Source: CAZGAH01 sp964523295 (lineage in GTDB: Bacteria; Desulfobacterota; Desulfovibrionia; Desulfovibrionales; Desulfovibrionaceae). Taken from it: a stretch of 64,000 nt of DNA. The position numbers and the translations under genes were made by a program. Below the pieces are notes generated by a model. It was given only the letters and a program-made list of their open reading frames with translations, searched no databases and was not told the origin of the DNA. Numbering within the stretch: the stretch's first letter is position 1; each line of letters starts with the position of its first letter. The DNA is taken from contig CAZGAH010000003.1 of assembly GCA_964523295.1 (NCBI GenBank), positions 62,001 through 126,000 of the forward strand, read 5' to 3'. This document shows positions 11,592 through 20,472 of the stretch, one piece after another.

Positions 11592-11665
11592 GCACCCCAC
11601 TCCGATTCGCTGTGCCTGGTTTCGGAAACTGACCGGAATCGAATCCGGTAAAAAACAGGGCCCCC

Positions 11666-12154
11666 CTACAGCGTGGTTTCCTCTTTTTTCAGTTTTCTGA
11701 TAATTTGTCGATAGAGAATACTTTTTTCCCGCTTGAGGTCGAATTCATGCAACACAATGATCAGGGCATTGTTGATGATGCTCGACATGGAAATCTGAGA
11801 CTGCAATTCTGGTTCGATCATTTTCTTGATCTGATATTTGGCCGATTTGAGCATCAAGTGGATCTTCTTTGAAAAATAGATCGTTGTCTTTTTCTTGACG
11901 ATGTCGGTGAGGCGAAAGGAGCTGTGTTCCTGGTCCTCGTCGTCTTTGTCGGGCAGGACAAGGCGCTTGAGGTCCTCCGGCATGGCCGGCTGCGCGGCGT
12001 CGGTGAGCCGGAAGGCCCGGTGCATGGGTTGTTTGAGTTCCTGCGGGTTGCGGTAGATGATGCGTTCCAGATCATCGGCCTGCGCGGCGGGGGCTTCGCT
12101 CTGGCTTCCCAGAATGTCGGCCATGATGTCGGTGTTGGATTTTTCGCTGTTCAT
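11666..12154 (-). CDS. Putative ribbon-helix-helix partner of the ParA-like ATPase
   Basis: A 162-residue protein of unknown function. The acidic, low-complexity N-terminal half is followed by a C-terminal segment (TTIYFSKKIHLMLKSAKY, then SMSSIINNALIIVLHEF) that fits a strand-helix-helix DNA-binding fold such as ParG/CopG. The start ATG 12154 has a perfect GAGGAGG 8 nt upstream. An 83-residue extension to 12403 stays open and begins MPTTEKQPVFVFFKRLLG but has no ribosome site. Its place directly before the ParA gene suggests it is the adaptor or centromere-binding partner, and it may repress its own operon. The fold is my reading of sequence pattern, not of clear homology. Confidence 0.6.
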   Translation of the reverse strand: MNSEKSNTDIMADILGSQSEAPAAQADDLERIIYRNPQELKQPMHRAFRLTDAAQPAMPEDLKRLVLPDKDDEDQEHSSFRLTDIVKKKTTIYFSKKIHLMLKSAKYQIKKMIEPELQSQISMSSIINNALIIVLHEFDLKREKSILYRQIIRKLKKEETTL

Positions 12155-12491
12155 AGAAATCGCCTCCTCGGAGGATGTGCGGGCCGGCCGGGCAGCAGGC
12201 CGCGGGCGAGATGTCGGACCGGACGTATCCGGCAGTATGACAGGCGCAGCGTTGGACGGTTCCGGCCCGTCAAGCTCGAGCAACGGGTGTTCTTCCCCGG
12301 ACGCTGGATGCGAGCGGGGAGGGGCATCCGTCGCAGGCGCGGAATCAAGGCCAAGCAGGCGCTTGAAAAAAACGAACACAGGCTGTTTTTCGGTTGTCGG
12401 CATGGCGTATCGTTCTTGTCGTTCGTGTCCGGGTGTAGGGCCCGTATGTCGTCATCGCGGCCTCTCTCCGGCAAGGGGGAGGCACCTTAGC

Positions 12492-12507
12492 GTAGACTAT
12501 TCTACGT
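12492..12507. promoter_or_regulatory. Perfect inverted repeat upstream of the RHH-ParA pair
   Basis: CGTAGA-ctat-TCTACG, extendable by one A-T and one G-T pair. It lies in the 535-bp gap 12155-12689 upstream of the RHH gene. RHH regulators typically bind short palindromes near their own promoter, so it is a candidate operator. Nothing else is evident in the gap. Confidence 0.3.
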
Positions 12508-12689
12508 TGATTGCTGAATCATACACCAAACGCTTCGGAAACTCCAGTCTAAAATTGTATTCCTGTCGCCGTCGTGATTTTCCGCACCCAGAAGGCATTG
12601 AAGCGGCAGCGCTCAGGGCGAAACGGTGTATTTCCGGCGAAACAAGCGGTCGCTGTCTTTGGGTCTCGCACTGACCGCACTGCTCGGGA

Positions 12690-14036
12690 TTATTCGAGCG
12701 TGGCGAGCAGTTTTTTGGGGCTCTCGAAGCAGGGATTCAGCGCGATCGCATGGTTGAGCAGTTTTTTTGCCTGGTTGATGCGCTTTACTTTATAGAAGAT
12801 GAGGGCGACGTTATAGGCGAGAATCGGGTCCTGGGCACAGAAATCCGGTGCTATTTCAAGGACTTTGTTGATATACTGGAAGGCATCCGCGTAGAGCTTC
12901 CCCTCGGCGCAGGCCATGGCGATGTTATAGAGCAGGTTCTCGTCTTCCGGGGAGATGCGCAGGGCGTTTTCGTATTCCTGAATGGCATCCTGCCACTTGC
13001 CCTGCCGGCGCAGGGCGATGCCCAGGAGGTTGAAGGTCCGGATGTCGCTTTTATCCCATGTGCCTTTTTTGGACTCCAGGGCGCGTCGGTAGTACTGCTC
13101 GGCACGCTCCGGGTTTTTTCTGGTGTAGATGTCGCCGATTTTGGTCGCGATGTCGTCGACATAGGCCTCCGCCTCGCGCCTGGCCTGATTGACCGCTACC
13201 TCGAAAAGCTCTTCTGCCAGATCCTCGTTGCCCATCTCGACGTGAATCTGGCCCATGTCAACCTTGCGATCCACGTTGAGGGGGCTGAGCTGGTCGAGTT
13301 TTTTCAGGTATTTGAGCTGATTGGTGAAATCGCCCTCGGTCTGGTAGAGTTCGGCGAGCTTTTTCAGGGGCTCGATGTACAGCGTCGCCTGCTGGCAGGC
13401 CTCCTCGTAGGCCTCGACAGCCCTGTCCTTTTTGCCAAGCCCGCAATAGGCGTCACCCATGAGCAAATAGCCGGCGGCGCTGTTGGGCTTAATCGCCAGC
13501 ACTTCCCTGGCGATAATCAGGGCTTTTGCGTGCGCTCCCTGCGCAACGAGCCGTTTTCCCCCATCAATCAGTTTGCCCAGTTGTCCGTGCGGCTGGATGG
13601 TATTGGCAATCTTCTCGATGAGGGTATTCATCGAAACCGGTTTGGTAATAAAATTGTCAGCACCGATTTCGTGCAGCAGAATCAGGCGCTGCTGCTCGGT
13701 CTGAATGGTCAGGATAATGATTTTGACATTGGCGAATGCCTCTTTAATCTGTCTGACCAAAAAATTGATATTTCTATTATTGAATGAGTATTCAATGAAT
13801 AGAATTATAGAAGCGGATTGTGACAAGCATTCACGAATGCTCTTCACTATCCTGTTTTCGTCAGAAACAACGCTGATGCAATCTTCAAGGGCTAGCTGCT
13901 TGACTATCGTCGTCCTGAATAGCTTGACAAACGTATTGTCATGGCTGGCAATTATAAAATGACCTTTTTGTTTGATGGAAAAGTCAGCGACGATTGTTTC
14001 GCATTTCTTGCGTTTGATGTTTTCCTGGTGTGACAT
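12690..14036 (-). CDS. Degenerate receiver domain fused to TPR repeats
   Basis: 448 residues. The first 120 or so have a response-regulator receiver pattern: strand FIIASHD, the phosphoacceptor strand SIILFIEYSFN, ILTIQ, and the conserved Lys in FITKP. The residue at the phospho-Asp position is Glu (LFIEYS), so normal phosphotransfer is not expected and the domain may be locked active-like. The rest is about six TPR repeats (for example LLMGDAYCGLGKKDRAVEAYEEA and LLGIALRRQGKWQDAIQEYENAL), a protein-binding solenoid. The start has GGAG 5 nt upstream. It may be an adaptor with the nearby ParA pair, but it has its own upstream gap and the link is not proven. Confidence 0.8.
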   Translation of the reverse strand: MSHQENIKRKKCETIVADFSIKQKGHFIIASHDNTFVKLFRTTIVKQLALEDCISVVSDENRIVKSIRECLSQSASIILFIEYSFNNRNINFLVRQIKEAFANVKIIILTIQTEQQRLILLHEIGADNFITKPVSMNTLIEKIANTIQPHGQLGKLIDGGKRLVAQGAHAKALIIAREVLAIKPNSAAGYLLMGDAYCGLGKKDRAVEAYEEACQQATLYIEPLKKLAELYQTEGDFTNQLKYLKKLDQLSPLNVDRKVDMGQIHVEMGNEDLAEELFEVAVNQARREAEAYVDDIATKIGDIYTRKNPERAEQYYRRALESKKGTWDKSDIRTFNLLGIALRRQGKWQDAIQEYENALRISPEDENLLYNIAMACAEGKLYADAFQYINKVLEIAPDFCAQDPILAYNVALIFYKVKRINQAKKLLNHAIALNPCFESPKKLLATLE

Positions 14037-14481
14037 TGTCTCCTGCCTTTCTGAGTATACTGCTGTTTATGCAGTAAAAAGGAGAACAACATTCACCACC
14101 CCCCTGCTGTGAATGAGAAACGCCGGCCATCTGGGCTGCCAGATTTAATGAAAATGCATCATACAGCGGATATCCATAGAACACATCTCGGGAAGGCCGC
14201 ATCGATCTGCAGGCAACAGGCAAAGTATATCTCAAATTTCCCCGAAAATGTCAAGATTTTTTTTACGCTGGCCGGGTTGCCTGCGGATCGTCATGGTCAA
14301 CAGAGTACTGTGATTTCGCTACGTTGCTTGTTCAGCATGGCAGGCGCCGCATCTGGTGCGCTGAAATGCTCATACAGTTTAATAATCTGTTATCTATGCT
14401 TTTTTAGGCGGAGGTCCGATTGTGGAGGCGCTGTCGAGGGGGGGCATTGCGCACCGGTCGGATCATTGCAGCGTTCCGGGT
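14037..14481. other. Intergenic region upstream of the receiver-TPR gene
   Basis: About 445 bp, unusually AT-rich in 14210-14280 and 14360-14405 for this genome. Short open frames here lack ribosome sites and I do not call them. Presumed to hold the promoter of the receiver-TPR gene. Confidence 0.4.
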
Positions 14482-14515
14482 CGGCAGGCATCGGTGTCCT
14501 TTCGTCTGCCTGCCG
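14482..14515 (-). terminator. Strong stem-loop after the kinase fragment
   Basis: CGGCAGGCA (14482-14490) pairs perfectly with TGCCTGCCG (14507-14515) around a 16-nt loop, 15 bp beyond the kinase stop. It lacks a T-run, so it may be a 3' stabilising stem or a factor-dependent terminator rather than a classic intrinsic one. Confidence 0.5.
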
Positions 14516-14529
14516 CGCCGGCCGTCCTG

Positions 14530-15318
14530 TCAGTGGCGGCGCATGACCCTGTCGATTCCCTCGATCAGGGCTTCGCGGCTGAAGGGTTTGGCGAGGTAGT
14601 CGTCGATGCCGGACTGCAGGAATTTTTCCCGGTCGCCCTTGAGCGCGTAGGCGGTCATGGCCATGATCGGCACGTTGGCATAGGGCCGGCCCGANNNNNN
14701 NNNNGCCGTGGCCCGGCTCAAAGGCGAAAAAGCACCCGGCCGGCCCGAGGTGCGGATGCGCTGCGTGGCCTCGACTCCGTCCATGACCGGCAGCTGGATG
14801 TCCATGATCACGAGTTCGAAGGGCTCGGCGTCCAGCAGTCGCAGGGCCTCGACGCCATCGACGGCGAGGCGGACCTGGTGCCCTATCTGTTGGAGCAGAT
14901 TCGTCGCGGTGATCTGACTGACCTCGTCGTCCTCCACGAGCAGAATGCGTAGCGAGGGTGAGGCCGGTCCGGTGTTTGCGGACTGGAAGACCGGTTCAGC
15001 GGGTGTGCCCGGGCCGACGCGGAAGGTGACGTAGAAGGTTGTTCCCTGGCCGGGAGTCGAATCCAGGCAAATCTCTCCGCCCATCAAGGAGACCAGACGT
15101 TTTACGATGGACAGGCCGAGACCGGCGCCCCCGTAGCGTTTGGCGTAGGTGCTGTCGCCCTGCGAGAAGGGGGTGAACAGCCTGGGAAGCTGGTCGTCGG
15201 GAATGCCAGGGCCGGTATCGGATACGGTGAGCACCAGCGTGATCCGCCTCGGCCTGGCCGACACGGGCAATGCCTTGAGAACGACGCGCACCTCATGCCT
15301 GGTTGTTGCGTTGTGCAA
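14530..15318 (-). pseudogene. 5'-truncated hybrid histidine kinase (partial ATPase domain plus receiver)
   Basis: Only the end of a hybrid kinase is present. It starts within or just after the N-box (LHNATTRHEVRVV), then has the G1 box DTGPGIPDDQ, F-box TPFSQGDSTYAKRYGGAG, G2 box GLGLSIVKRL, and a receiver domain with VEDDE, Asp in LVIMDIQLPVMDG, and Lys in YLAKPF. The sensor, HisKA helix and phospho-His are missing. Upstream the same frame runs directly into the ribF stop codon at about 15358, so there is no room for the rest. The best start is a TTG at 15318 without a good ribosome site. Either a deletion joined ribF to this remnant, or the assembly is wrong. A 10-N gap lies in the receiver domain. 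Confidence 0.7.
14695..14704. other. Assembly gap (10 N) in the receiver domain of the kinase fragment
   Basis: Ten N between the receiver alpha3/beta4 segments; the frame is kept if the gap is 10 bases or another length of 1 modulo 3. Confidence 0.85.
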
Positions 15319-15357
15319 CCGGAGATGGGAATCGGCAATTCTGCCGGGAGGCGAAAA

Positions 15358-16302
15358 CTACAACTGGGCCTCCGGTGCGGACAGCACCTGGCGCGCCAGG
15401 GCGGCATCTTCGCGGATGCGGGCGACCAGCTCGGTCAGATTGGCGAATTTGCGCTCTTCGCGCAGCCGCTGGACGAAGTGGAAACGCATGGAACAGCCAT
15501 AGACGTCGCGGTTGAAGTCCAGGATGTGCGCCTCCACGGTCTTTTCCTCGTTTCCGAAGGTCGGGCTGTAGCCCACGTTGGCTACGGCTGCGTGGCAGAC
15601 GTCATCGAGTTCGACCCAGCCCGCGTATACGCCGGTCTCCGGAAAGAGCGCATTGTCCAGTTCCAGGTTGGCCGTGGGGAATCCGAGCAGGCGTCCTCCC
15701 CGGTTCTTTCCATGTACAACGCGGCCTTCGACAACGTAGAACCGGCCCAGCAACGCGGCCGCGGCCCAGACATCGCCGCTGCGGATGAGATCCCGGATGC
15801 GGGTGGAGCTGACAATGGCGTCGTTGATGATCACCGGCTCGTGACGTTCCACGGTGAATCCGTAGCGCTCGCCGAGCGTCTGCAGCAGGGCGTAATTGCC
15901 TTTGCGTCCCTTGCCAAAGGAGTAGTCGTAGCCCACGACGAGTTCTTTGGTATTGATCCAGTCCACCAGGTAGGTCTTGACGAATTCTTCGGGGTCCAGC
16001 GCGGCCATCTGCCGCGTGAAGTTGAGCAGCAGGGTGATGTCCACGCCCAAGGATTCGATAATGTCCAGCTTGTGATCACGCAGGGTGATGAACGGCGGGG
16101 TCTTGGGGCCGACCAGGACGTGCAGCGGGTGGGGACAAAACGAGACCACGGTTGCCAGCAGGCCCTGGGCGCGCGCCTTGTGGAGCACGCGGTCGATGAG
16201 CTTCTGGTGGCCCTTATGCACGCCGTCGAAATTACCGATGGTCACGCACGTGCCGCATGTCAGATCGATGTCGAGTTCCTGCCTTTCACGGGCGAGCAAC
16301 AT
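15358..16302 (-). CDS. ribF: Bifunctional riboflavin kinase/FAD synthetase
   Basis: Makes FMN from riboflavin and ATP, then FAD from FMN and ATP. The N-terminal nucleotidyltransferase domain has TIGNFDGVHKGHQ and, later, SSTRIRDLI. The C-terminal flavokinase domain has GKNRGGRLLGFPTANL and VYAGWVEL. The start ATG 16302 is preceded by AGGGAG about 10 nt upstream; the in-frame extension to 16389 lacks family similarity. The length (314 residues) matches the family. The stop lies in the same frame as, and about 40 bp before, the kinase remnant. Confidence 0.95.
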   Translation of the reverse strand: MLLARERQELDIDLTCGTCVTIGNFDGVHKGHQKLIDRVLHKARAQGLLATVVSFCPHPLHVLVGPKTPPFITLRDHKLDIIESLGVDITLLLNFTRQMAALDPEEFVKTYLVDWINTKELVVGYDYSFGKGRKGNYALLQTLGERYGFTVERHEPVIINDAIVSSTRIRDLIRSGDVWAAAALLGRFYVVEGRVVHGKNRGGRLLGFPTANLELDNALFPETGVYAGWVELDDVCHAAVANVGYSPTFGNEEKTVEAHILDFNRDVYGCSMRFHFVQRLREERKFANLTELVARIREDAALARQVLSAPEAQL

Positions 16303-16669
16303 GGCGCGAGGACTCCCTGGTTCGTCTTCCGGTCGAATAGCCGCATTCGACGCGAAACGAGTGCTATCCCAAAACCGTCCTACCGGCAACCCGCGTCCGG
16401 GCGACGCAATTTTCCTTTCCGGGCGCCCGCGGATGCCGCGTGCCGCAAGGTATCAGCCGTCGATCTTAACGGAGAAGGCCGGTCGGGGGAGGAGGACGGC
16501 GAAAAGCATGGCGTAAGGCGCTTGATTGCGCTCACTTTTTCTACTACAGCTTTTGTTGCGCGCGAGAAGTCAGGGAATCGTTCCCCGGCAATGCAGCGTC
16601 GCGCGTACGGTCGGCCTCCGCTTCGGACCGGCCGGGTCACCCGTAACCCGACATGGAGGATACAAGTCC
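16303..16669. other. Divergent intergenic region between ribF and the STAS gene
   Basis: 367 bp with no gene I can support. It should hold divergent promoters for ribF and for the antagonist/anti-sigma pair. I could not pick convincing boxes. Confidence 0.4.
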
Positions 16670-17002
16670 ATGGAGTTCGACATCCGCAAGCAGGGCAATT
16701 GCACTGTGATCAAGGTCAAGGGCCGGATGGACGCCGTCACGGCGCCCGAATTCGAAAGCGAGTGCGGCAAGCGCATGGAGGCGGGTGAAAAGGTGTTTGT
16801 CGTGGACATGAGCGGTCTGGAGTACATCTCCAGCGCTGGCTTGAGAAGCATCCTGTCCACTGCCAAGAAGCTCAAGGCCCTTCACGGCGAGATCCGTTTC
16901 TGCGCATTGCAGGGTATGGTTCAGGAAGTGTTTTCCATCTCAGGCTTCGCGACGATGTTTCCGATCAGCGACACGCTCGATGCCGCTATCGCCAAGGGAT
17001 AG
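16670..17002 (+). CDS. STAS-domain anti-sigma factor antagonist
   Basis: A 110-residue single STAS domain of the SpoIIAA/RsbV type. These proteins bind and release a partner anti-sigma kinase depending on phosphorylation of a conserved serine. Here that serine is in YISSAGLRSIL, after the VVDMSGLEY strand. The start at 16670 has GGAGG about 9 nt upstream; the longer open frame from 16526 has no family similarity. The matching kinase starts 11 bp downstream. No PP2C phosphatase or sigma factor is adjacent, so the output is unknown. Confidence 0.92.
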   Translation: MEFDIRKQGNCTVIKVKGRMDAVTAPEFESECGKRMEAGEKVFVVDMSGLEYISSAGLRSILSTAKKLKALHGEIRFCALQGMVQEVFSISGFATMFPISDTLDAAIAKG

Positions 17003-17013
17003 CAGGCATCTCT

Positions 17014-17463
17014 ATGGATTCGCTGCGCTTGCCGGCTCGTTTGGAAAGCCTGGAGGCCCTCCGGCTTTTCGTTCTGCACCATGCCGAAGCCATGGGGCTG
17101 GCTCCGCAACAGACCATGAAGCTCGAGCTTGTGCTCGAAGAAGTGCTGGTCAACGTCATGAACTACGCCTACCCCGCCGCGCCTGGCGATGTAGACGTCG
17201 GGGTCGAACGGCAGGGGGGCATGCTCCTGGTTACGGTGCGTGACTGGGGAAAGCCGTTCAATCCGCTGGAGCAGCCTGCTCCCGATTTATCTGTCCCGTT
17301 GAACGAACGTCATATCGGGGGGCTGGGGATCGTTTTTCTTCGGGAAATGACCAACGCCCTTGAATACGAATACGAGCAAGGCGCCAATGCGCTGACCATG
17401 GGGTTCGCCTTGCAGCCGCAGAACAGTGAAGACAATCAGGCCGACGAGCCCGGTCAAAGGTGA
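17014..17463 (+). CDS. Anti-sigma regulatory factor, serine kinase (RsbW/SpoIIAB type)
   Basis: A 149-residue HATPase_c_2 protein. The GHKL boxes are present: N box EEVLVNVMNYAY, G1 box VRDWGKPFNPL and G2 box GGLGIVFLREMTN. It would phosphorylate the adjacent STAS antagonist and, when free, sequester a sigma factor or another target. The 11-bp spacing to the STAS gene supports an operon. The weak start context (CATCTCT before ATG) suggests coupled translation. Confidence 0.92.
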   Translation: MDSLRLPARLESLEALRLFVLHHAEAMGLAPQQTMKLELVLEEVLVNVMNYAYPAAPGDVDVGVERQGGMLLVTVRDWGKPFNPLEQPAPDLSVPLNERHIGGLGIVFLREMTNALEYEYEQGANALTMGFALQPQNSEDNQADEPGQR

Positions 17464-17661
17464 ACCCGAAGGGCGAGGCGTTTTTTTCATTCGCGGCATG
17501 CATGGAGTTCAGGCGGCCAGGCAGACAGCGTATGCGCCGTACGGCTGGCTCTGATTCGAGTTCCGGGGTGCTCTTTTCCGGCATGAACTCGCAGTCTGCA
17601 ATGCTTCGCGGGCGCATGTCAGGCCTAAGGCTCTCTCTACGAGGTTGTGATTCCCCACGCC

Positions 17662-19515
17662 ATGGCTAATGAACCGGTTTTTCGACTCAGACTGGAGGGA
17701 GGCAGTCCCTTTCGACGCAAGGTGCTGTCCGCGCTCGGACGTCCGCTGGAGCACTTCATGTGCTTCCCCAAGCTCAATACGCTCTACGACGAGATCGACC
17801 GCCAACCCGATGGCAAGGCCTTCATGCGACGGGTTCTGGAGGTCATGAACATCGGCTGGCGCGTCTCCGCGGAGGATATGGCCAACATACCGGCCGAGGG
17901 GCCGGCCATCCTTGTCGCCAACCATCCCTACGGGGCGGTCGAGGGGGTGATCCTCGGCGATCTGCTCTCCGGAATCCGGACCGATTTCAAAATCATGGGC
18001 AGTCTGTTTCTCCGGTATATTCCCGATATCCATGACCTGATCATTTTTGTGGATAATTTCGGAAACACCAGCTCCGCCCGCCAGAACATCGGTCCGCTCA
18101 AGGAGTGCATGCGCTGCCTGCGCGACGGCCACATGCTGGTCGTCTTCCCCGCGGGCGAGGTCTCGCACGTCAATCTCCGGCAGGGGCATGTCATCGACCC
18201 GCCCTGGTCGACGACGGTCGGCAGGCTGGTCGCCAGGACGAAGGCCCCGGTCGTGCCGGTCTTTTTTCACGGTCGCAACAGCGATCTGTTCCAGCTCCTG
18301 GGACTGATGCATCCGCGCTTGCGCACGGTGATGCTCTCGCGCGAGTTCCACAACATGCAGCGCCAGACCGTGGATATTTCTGTCGCTCGGCCGATCCCCT
18401 ACGAAAAGCTTCAGCACCTGCACGACGATGAAACGCTGACGCGCTATTTGCGACTGCGTACGTACATCCTGCGCCAGCGTATGCCGCAGAGTACCGGCCC
18501 GGCCTTGCCGTTCTTTTTTCGGCGATCCGCGCGCGGCCATCGTCCGTCCGTTCATGCGCCCCGTGCTGAGCTGCCGATTGCGCTGGGGCCGGACCCGGAG
18601 CAGCTTGCGGCCGAGGTAGCCGGTCTGCCCACGACGTCGCTGCTGCTCCTGCATGGCCCCTTCCAGGTCTACGCTACCAGGGCTCAAACCATACCGCTCG
18701 CCCTGCAGGAGATCGGGCGGCTGCGGGAGTACACCTTCCGCCAGGTCGGCGAGGGGACCGGCAAGGCCACCGATCTTGACCGCTTCGACGAGTATTACGA
18801 GCACCTGTTCATCTGGAACACCGTGGAGCGGGAAATCGTGGGTGCCTACCGCCTGGGACGTACGGACGAGATCATCGCTGCGCACGGGGCCGACGGATTG
18901 TATACGAGCACGCTCTTCAGCTACAAACCGTCCCTGTTCCGACGCATGCATCCGGCCCTGGAAATGGGGCGGTCCTTCGTGCGGCCGGAATACCAGAAAA
19001 CATACGCCCCGCTGCTGCTGCTCTGGAAAGGCATCGCCCGTTTCCTCATGCGCGAGCCGGAGTATACCATTCTCTTTGGCCCGGTCAGTATCTCCAACGA
19101 GTATTCGCCGCTATCCAAAGAGCTTATTGTCCGCTTCCTGCGCGAACACAACTGCTTTTCCGAGTACGCCCGACTGGTCAAACCCAAAACTCCGCCCCGA
19201 CTCAACACCCTGCGCCGCCATGAGATTCGGGAATTCCGCAACGCCTTCACCAGCATGGACGACGTGACCGCCGCGATCAGCGATATCGACGCCGAATTCA
19301 AGGGCATTCCCGTGTTGTTGCGGCAGTACCTGAAACTTGGCGGCAAGATACTGGCCTTCAACGTTGACCATGAGTTCCAGAGCTGCCTGGACGGACTGAT
19401 CATGGTCGATATGCTCCAGGCCGATCCCCGCTCGCTGGTGTCCTTTTTCGGCAAGGACAATCTGGCCATGTATTACGACTATCACGCCGTCCCTCAGCCG
19501 GAAAAGCTGGCCTGA
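17662..19515 (+). CDS. OlsF-like bifunctional acyltransferase (ornithine-lipid synthase candidate)
   Basis: A 617-residue fusion of two acyltransferase types. The N-terminal half (about residues 1-280) is a PlsC-like domain with the NHPYGAVEG motif at about 87-95 and FPAGEVSHV. The C-terminal half (about 330-600) is a GNAT-like domain resembling OlsB (YRLGRTDEI, EMGRSFVRPEYQ, GPVSISNEY). OlsF in Serratia and Flavobacterium combines both steps of ornithine-lipid synthesis in this way, so I infer a similar aminolipid synthase. It could instead be a single-function hemolysin-like acyltransferase with a GNAT partner domain. I chose ATG 17662 although its ribosome site is weak; a GTG at 17647 is possible. 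It is the third gene on this strand after the anti-sigma pair, 198 bp downstream. Confidence 0.75.
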   Translation: MANEPVFRLRLEGGSPFRRKVLSALGRPLEHFMCFPKLNTLYDEIDRQPDGKAFMRRVLEVMNIGWRVSAEDMANIPAEGPAILVANHPYGAVEGVILGDLLSGIRTDFKIMGSLFLRYIPDIHDLIIFVDNFGNTSSARQNIGPLKECMRCLRDGHMLVVFPAGEVSHVNLRQGHVIDPPWSTTVGRLVARTKAPVVPVFFHGRNSDLFQLLGLMHPRLRTVMLSREFHNMQRQTVDISVARPIPYEKLQHLHDDETLTRYLRLRTYILRQRMPQSTGPALPFFFRRSARGHRPSVHAPRAELPIALGPDPEQLAAEVAGLPTTSLLLLHGPFQVYATRAQTIPLALQEIGRLREYTFRQVGEGTGKATDLDRFDEYYEHLFIWNTVEREIVGAYRLGRTDEIIAAHGADGLYTSTLFSYKPSLFRRMHPALEMGRSFVRPEYQKTYAPLLLLWKGIARFLMREPEYTILFGPVSISNEYSPLSKELIVRFLREHNCFSEYARLVKPKTPPRLNTLRRHEIREFRNAFTSMDDVTAAISDIDAEFKGIPVLLRQYLKLGGKILAFNVDHEFQSCLDGLIMVDMLQADPRSLVSFFGKDNLAMYYDYHAVPQPEKLA

Positions 19516-19701
19516 GCCTCTGTCCGTCCTGCCTTGCTGCCCGGAAAACCTGGCTCCGGTTCCGATATTTCGATTATCCGCTTGCATAATCGGGCATAAA
19601 CGATTACGTCCTACCGGGGGGTGCGATATCGGCTCTGTGCCTCGCCACGCCTGCGGACAATGGGGTTCGGGCGCCTGGCGCAGAGCATTGAGCGATTGTC
19701 T

Positions 19702-20421
19702 ATGAAAGAGCACTGCGCGCTTGCTGCTGTCGTCCGACAAGAAAACTGCGCTTCGGACGAGTTGCCTTCTCTTCCGGGGTTCGATCTGGTCAGGCCCGTT
19801 CCACTCCGACTGCTGGGCAAAGAAGAAATCAATACGCTGCCCCTGTGCCGCTACGAAGGGGCCGTGACCATCGTCAATTCCGCGTCCGGCCTGGACGAGG
19901 CCATGGAGCGTCTGGAAGGCGAAACCCTGCTCGGGTTCGACACGGAAACCCGGCCGGTGTTCAAAAAAGGTCCGACGAACCCGCCCGCCCTGCTTCAGTT
20001 ATCCGCGCCCGACTGCACCTTTCTGTTTCAGCTCCGTTCGCTCTCGCTGCCGAGGCCGTTGCTCAAACTGCTCTCCCGACCGGATGTGACTAAAACCGGT
20101 CTGGGAATCCGCGACGACGTCCGCGGTCTGCAACGGCTGGCGTCCTTCGAACCAGGCGGTTTTGTCGACGTAGCGGAGCTGGCGGGACGGCTCGGTCTGC
20201 TCAACGCCGGGCTCCGGTCTCTGGCCGCGACGCTGCTTGGCGTACGCATCTCCAAAATGGCGCAATGCTCCAACTGAGAGATGGAACGGCTCAAGGTCCA
20301 ACAGATCGTCTACGCCGCCACCGACGCCTGGATCAGCCGGGAAATCCACCTGCACCTGAGTCAGATGCTCCGGACTACGTCCTCCGAATCCGCTTCCCGC
20401 AGCTCTCTGAGCAGGGTCTGA
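19702..20421 (+). pseudogene. RNase D/WRN-type 3'-5' exonuclease interrupted by one TGA
   Basis: A DEDDy exonuclease. Exo I is FDTETRP, the Exo II region is TGLGIRDDVRGL, and a stop codon TGA (20275-20277) then follows AQCSN. Reading through, the frame continues EMERLKVQQIVYAATDAW, giving Exo III (YxxxD in YAATD), and ends at 20419-20421. Homologues have Trp at the stop position (SNW), so TGG to TGA by one base explains it. Truncated protein would lack the Exo III catalytic Tyr and Asp and should be inactive. The start is taken at ATG 19702. Selenocysteine is unlikely because the family residue is Trp. A sequencing error remains possible. Confidence 0.85.
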
Positions 20422-20472
20422 TACGGCCCGGCATTTTTGCCCGGAATCCTCCGTACCGATAAGGAGTTCACC

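Noticed and set aside
11620..11660. ACCGGA...TCCGGT hairpin between the RHH and ParA genes as a terminator
   Set aside because: On the coding (minus) strand the T-run precedes rather than follows the stem.
12155..12403. N-terminal extension of the RHH-like protein to 12403
   Set aside because: Open but without a ribosome site, whereas ATG 12154 has a perfect one; kept only as an alternative.
20275..20277. Selenocysteine reading of the exonuclease TGA
   Set aside because: The family has Trp, not Cys, at this position; the enzyme class has no known Sec form.
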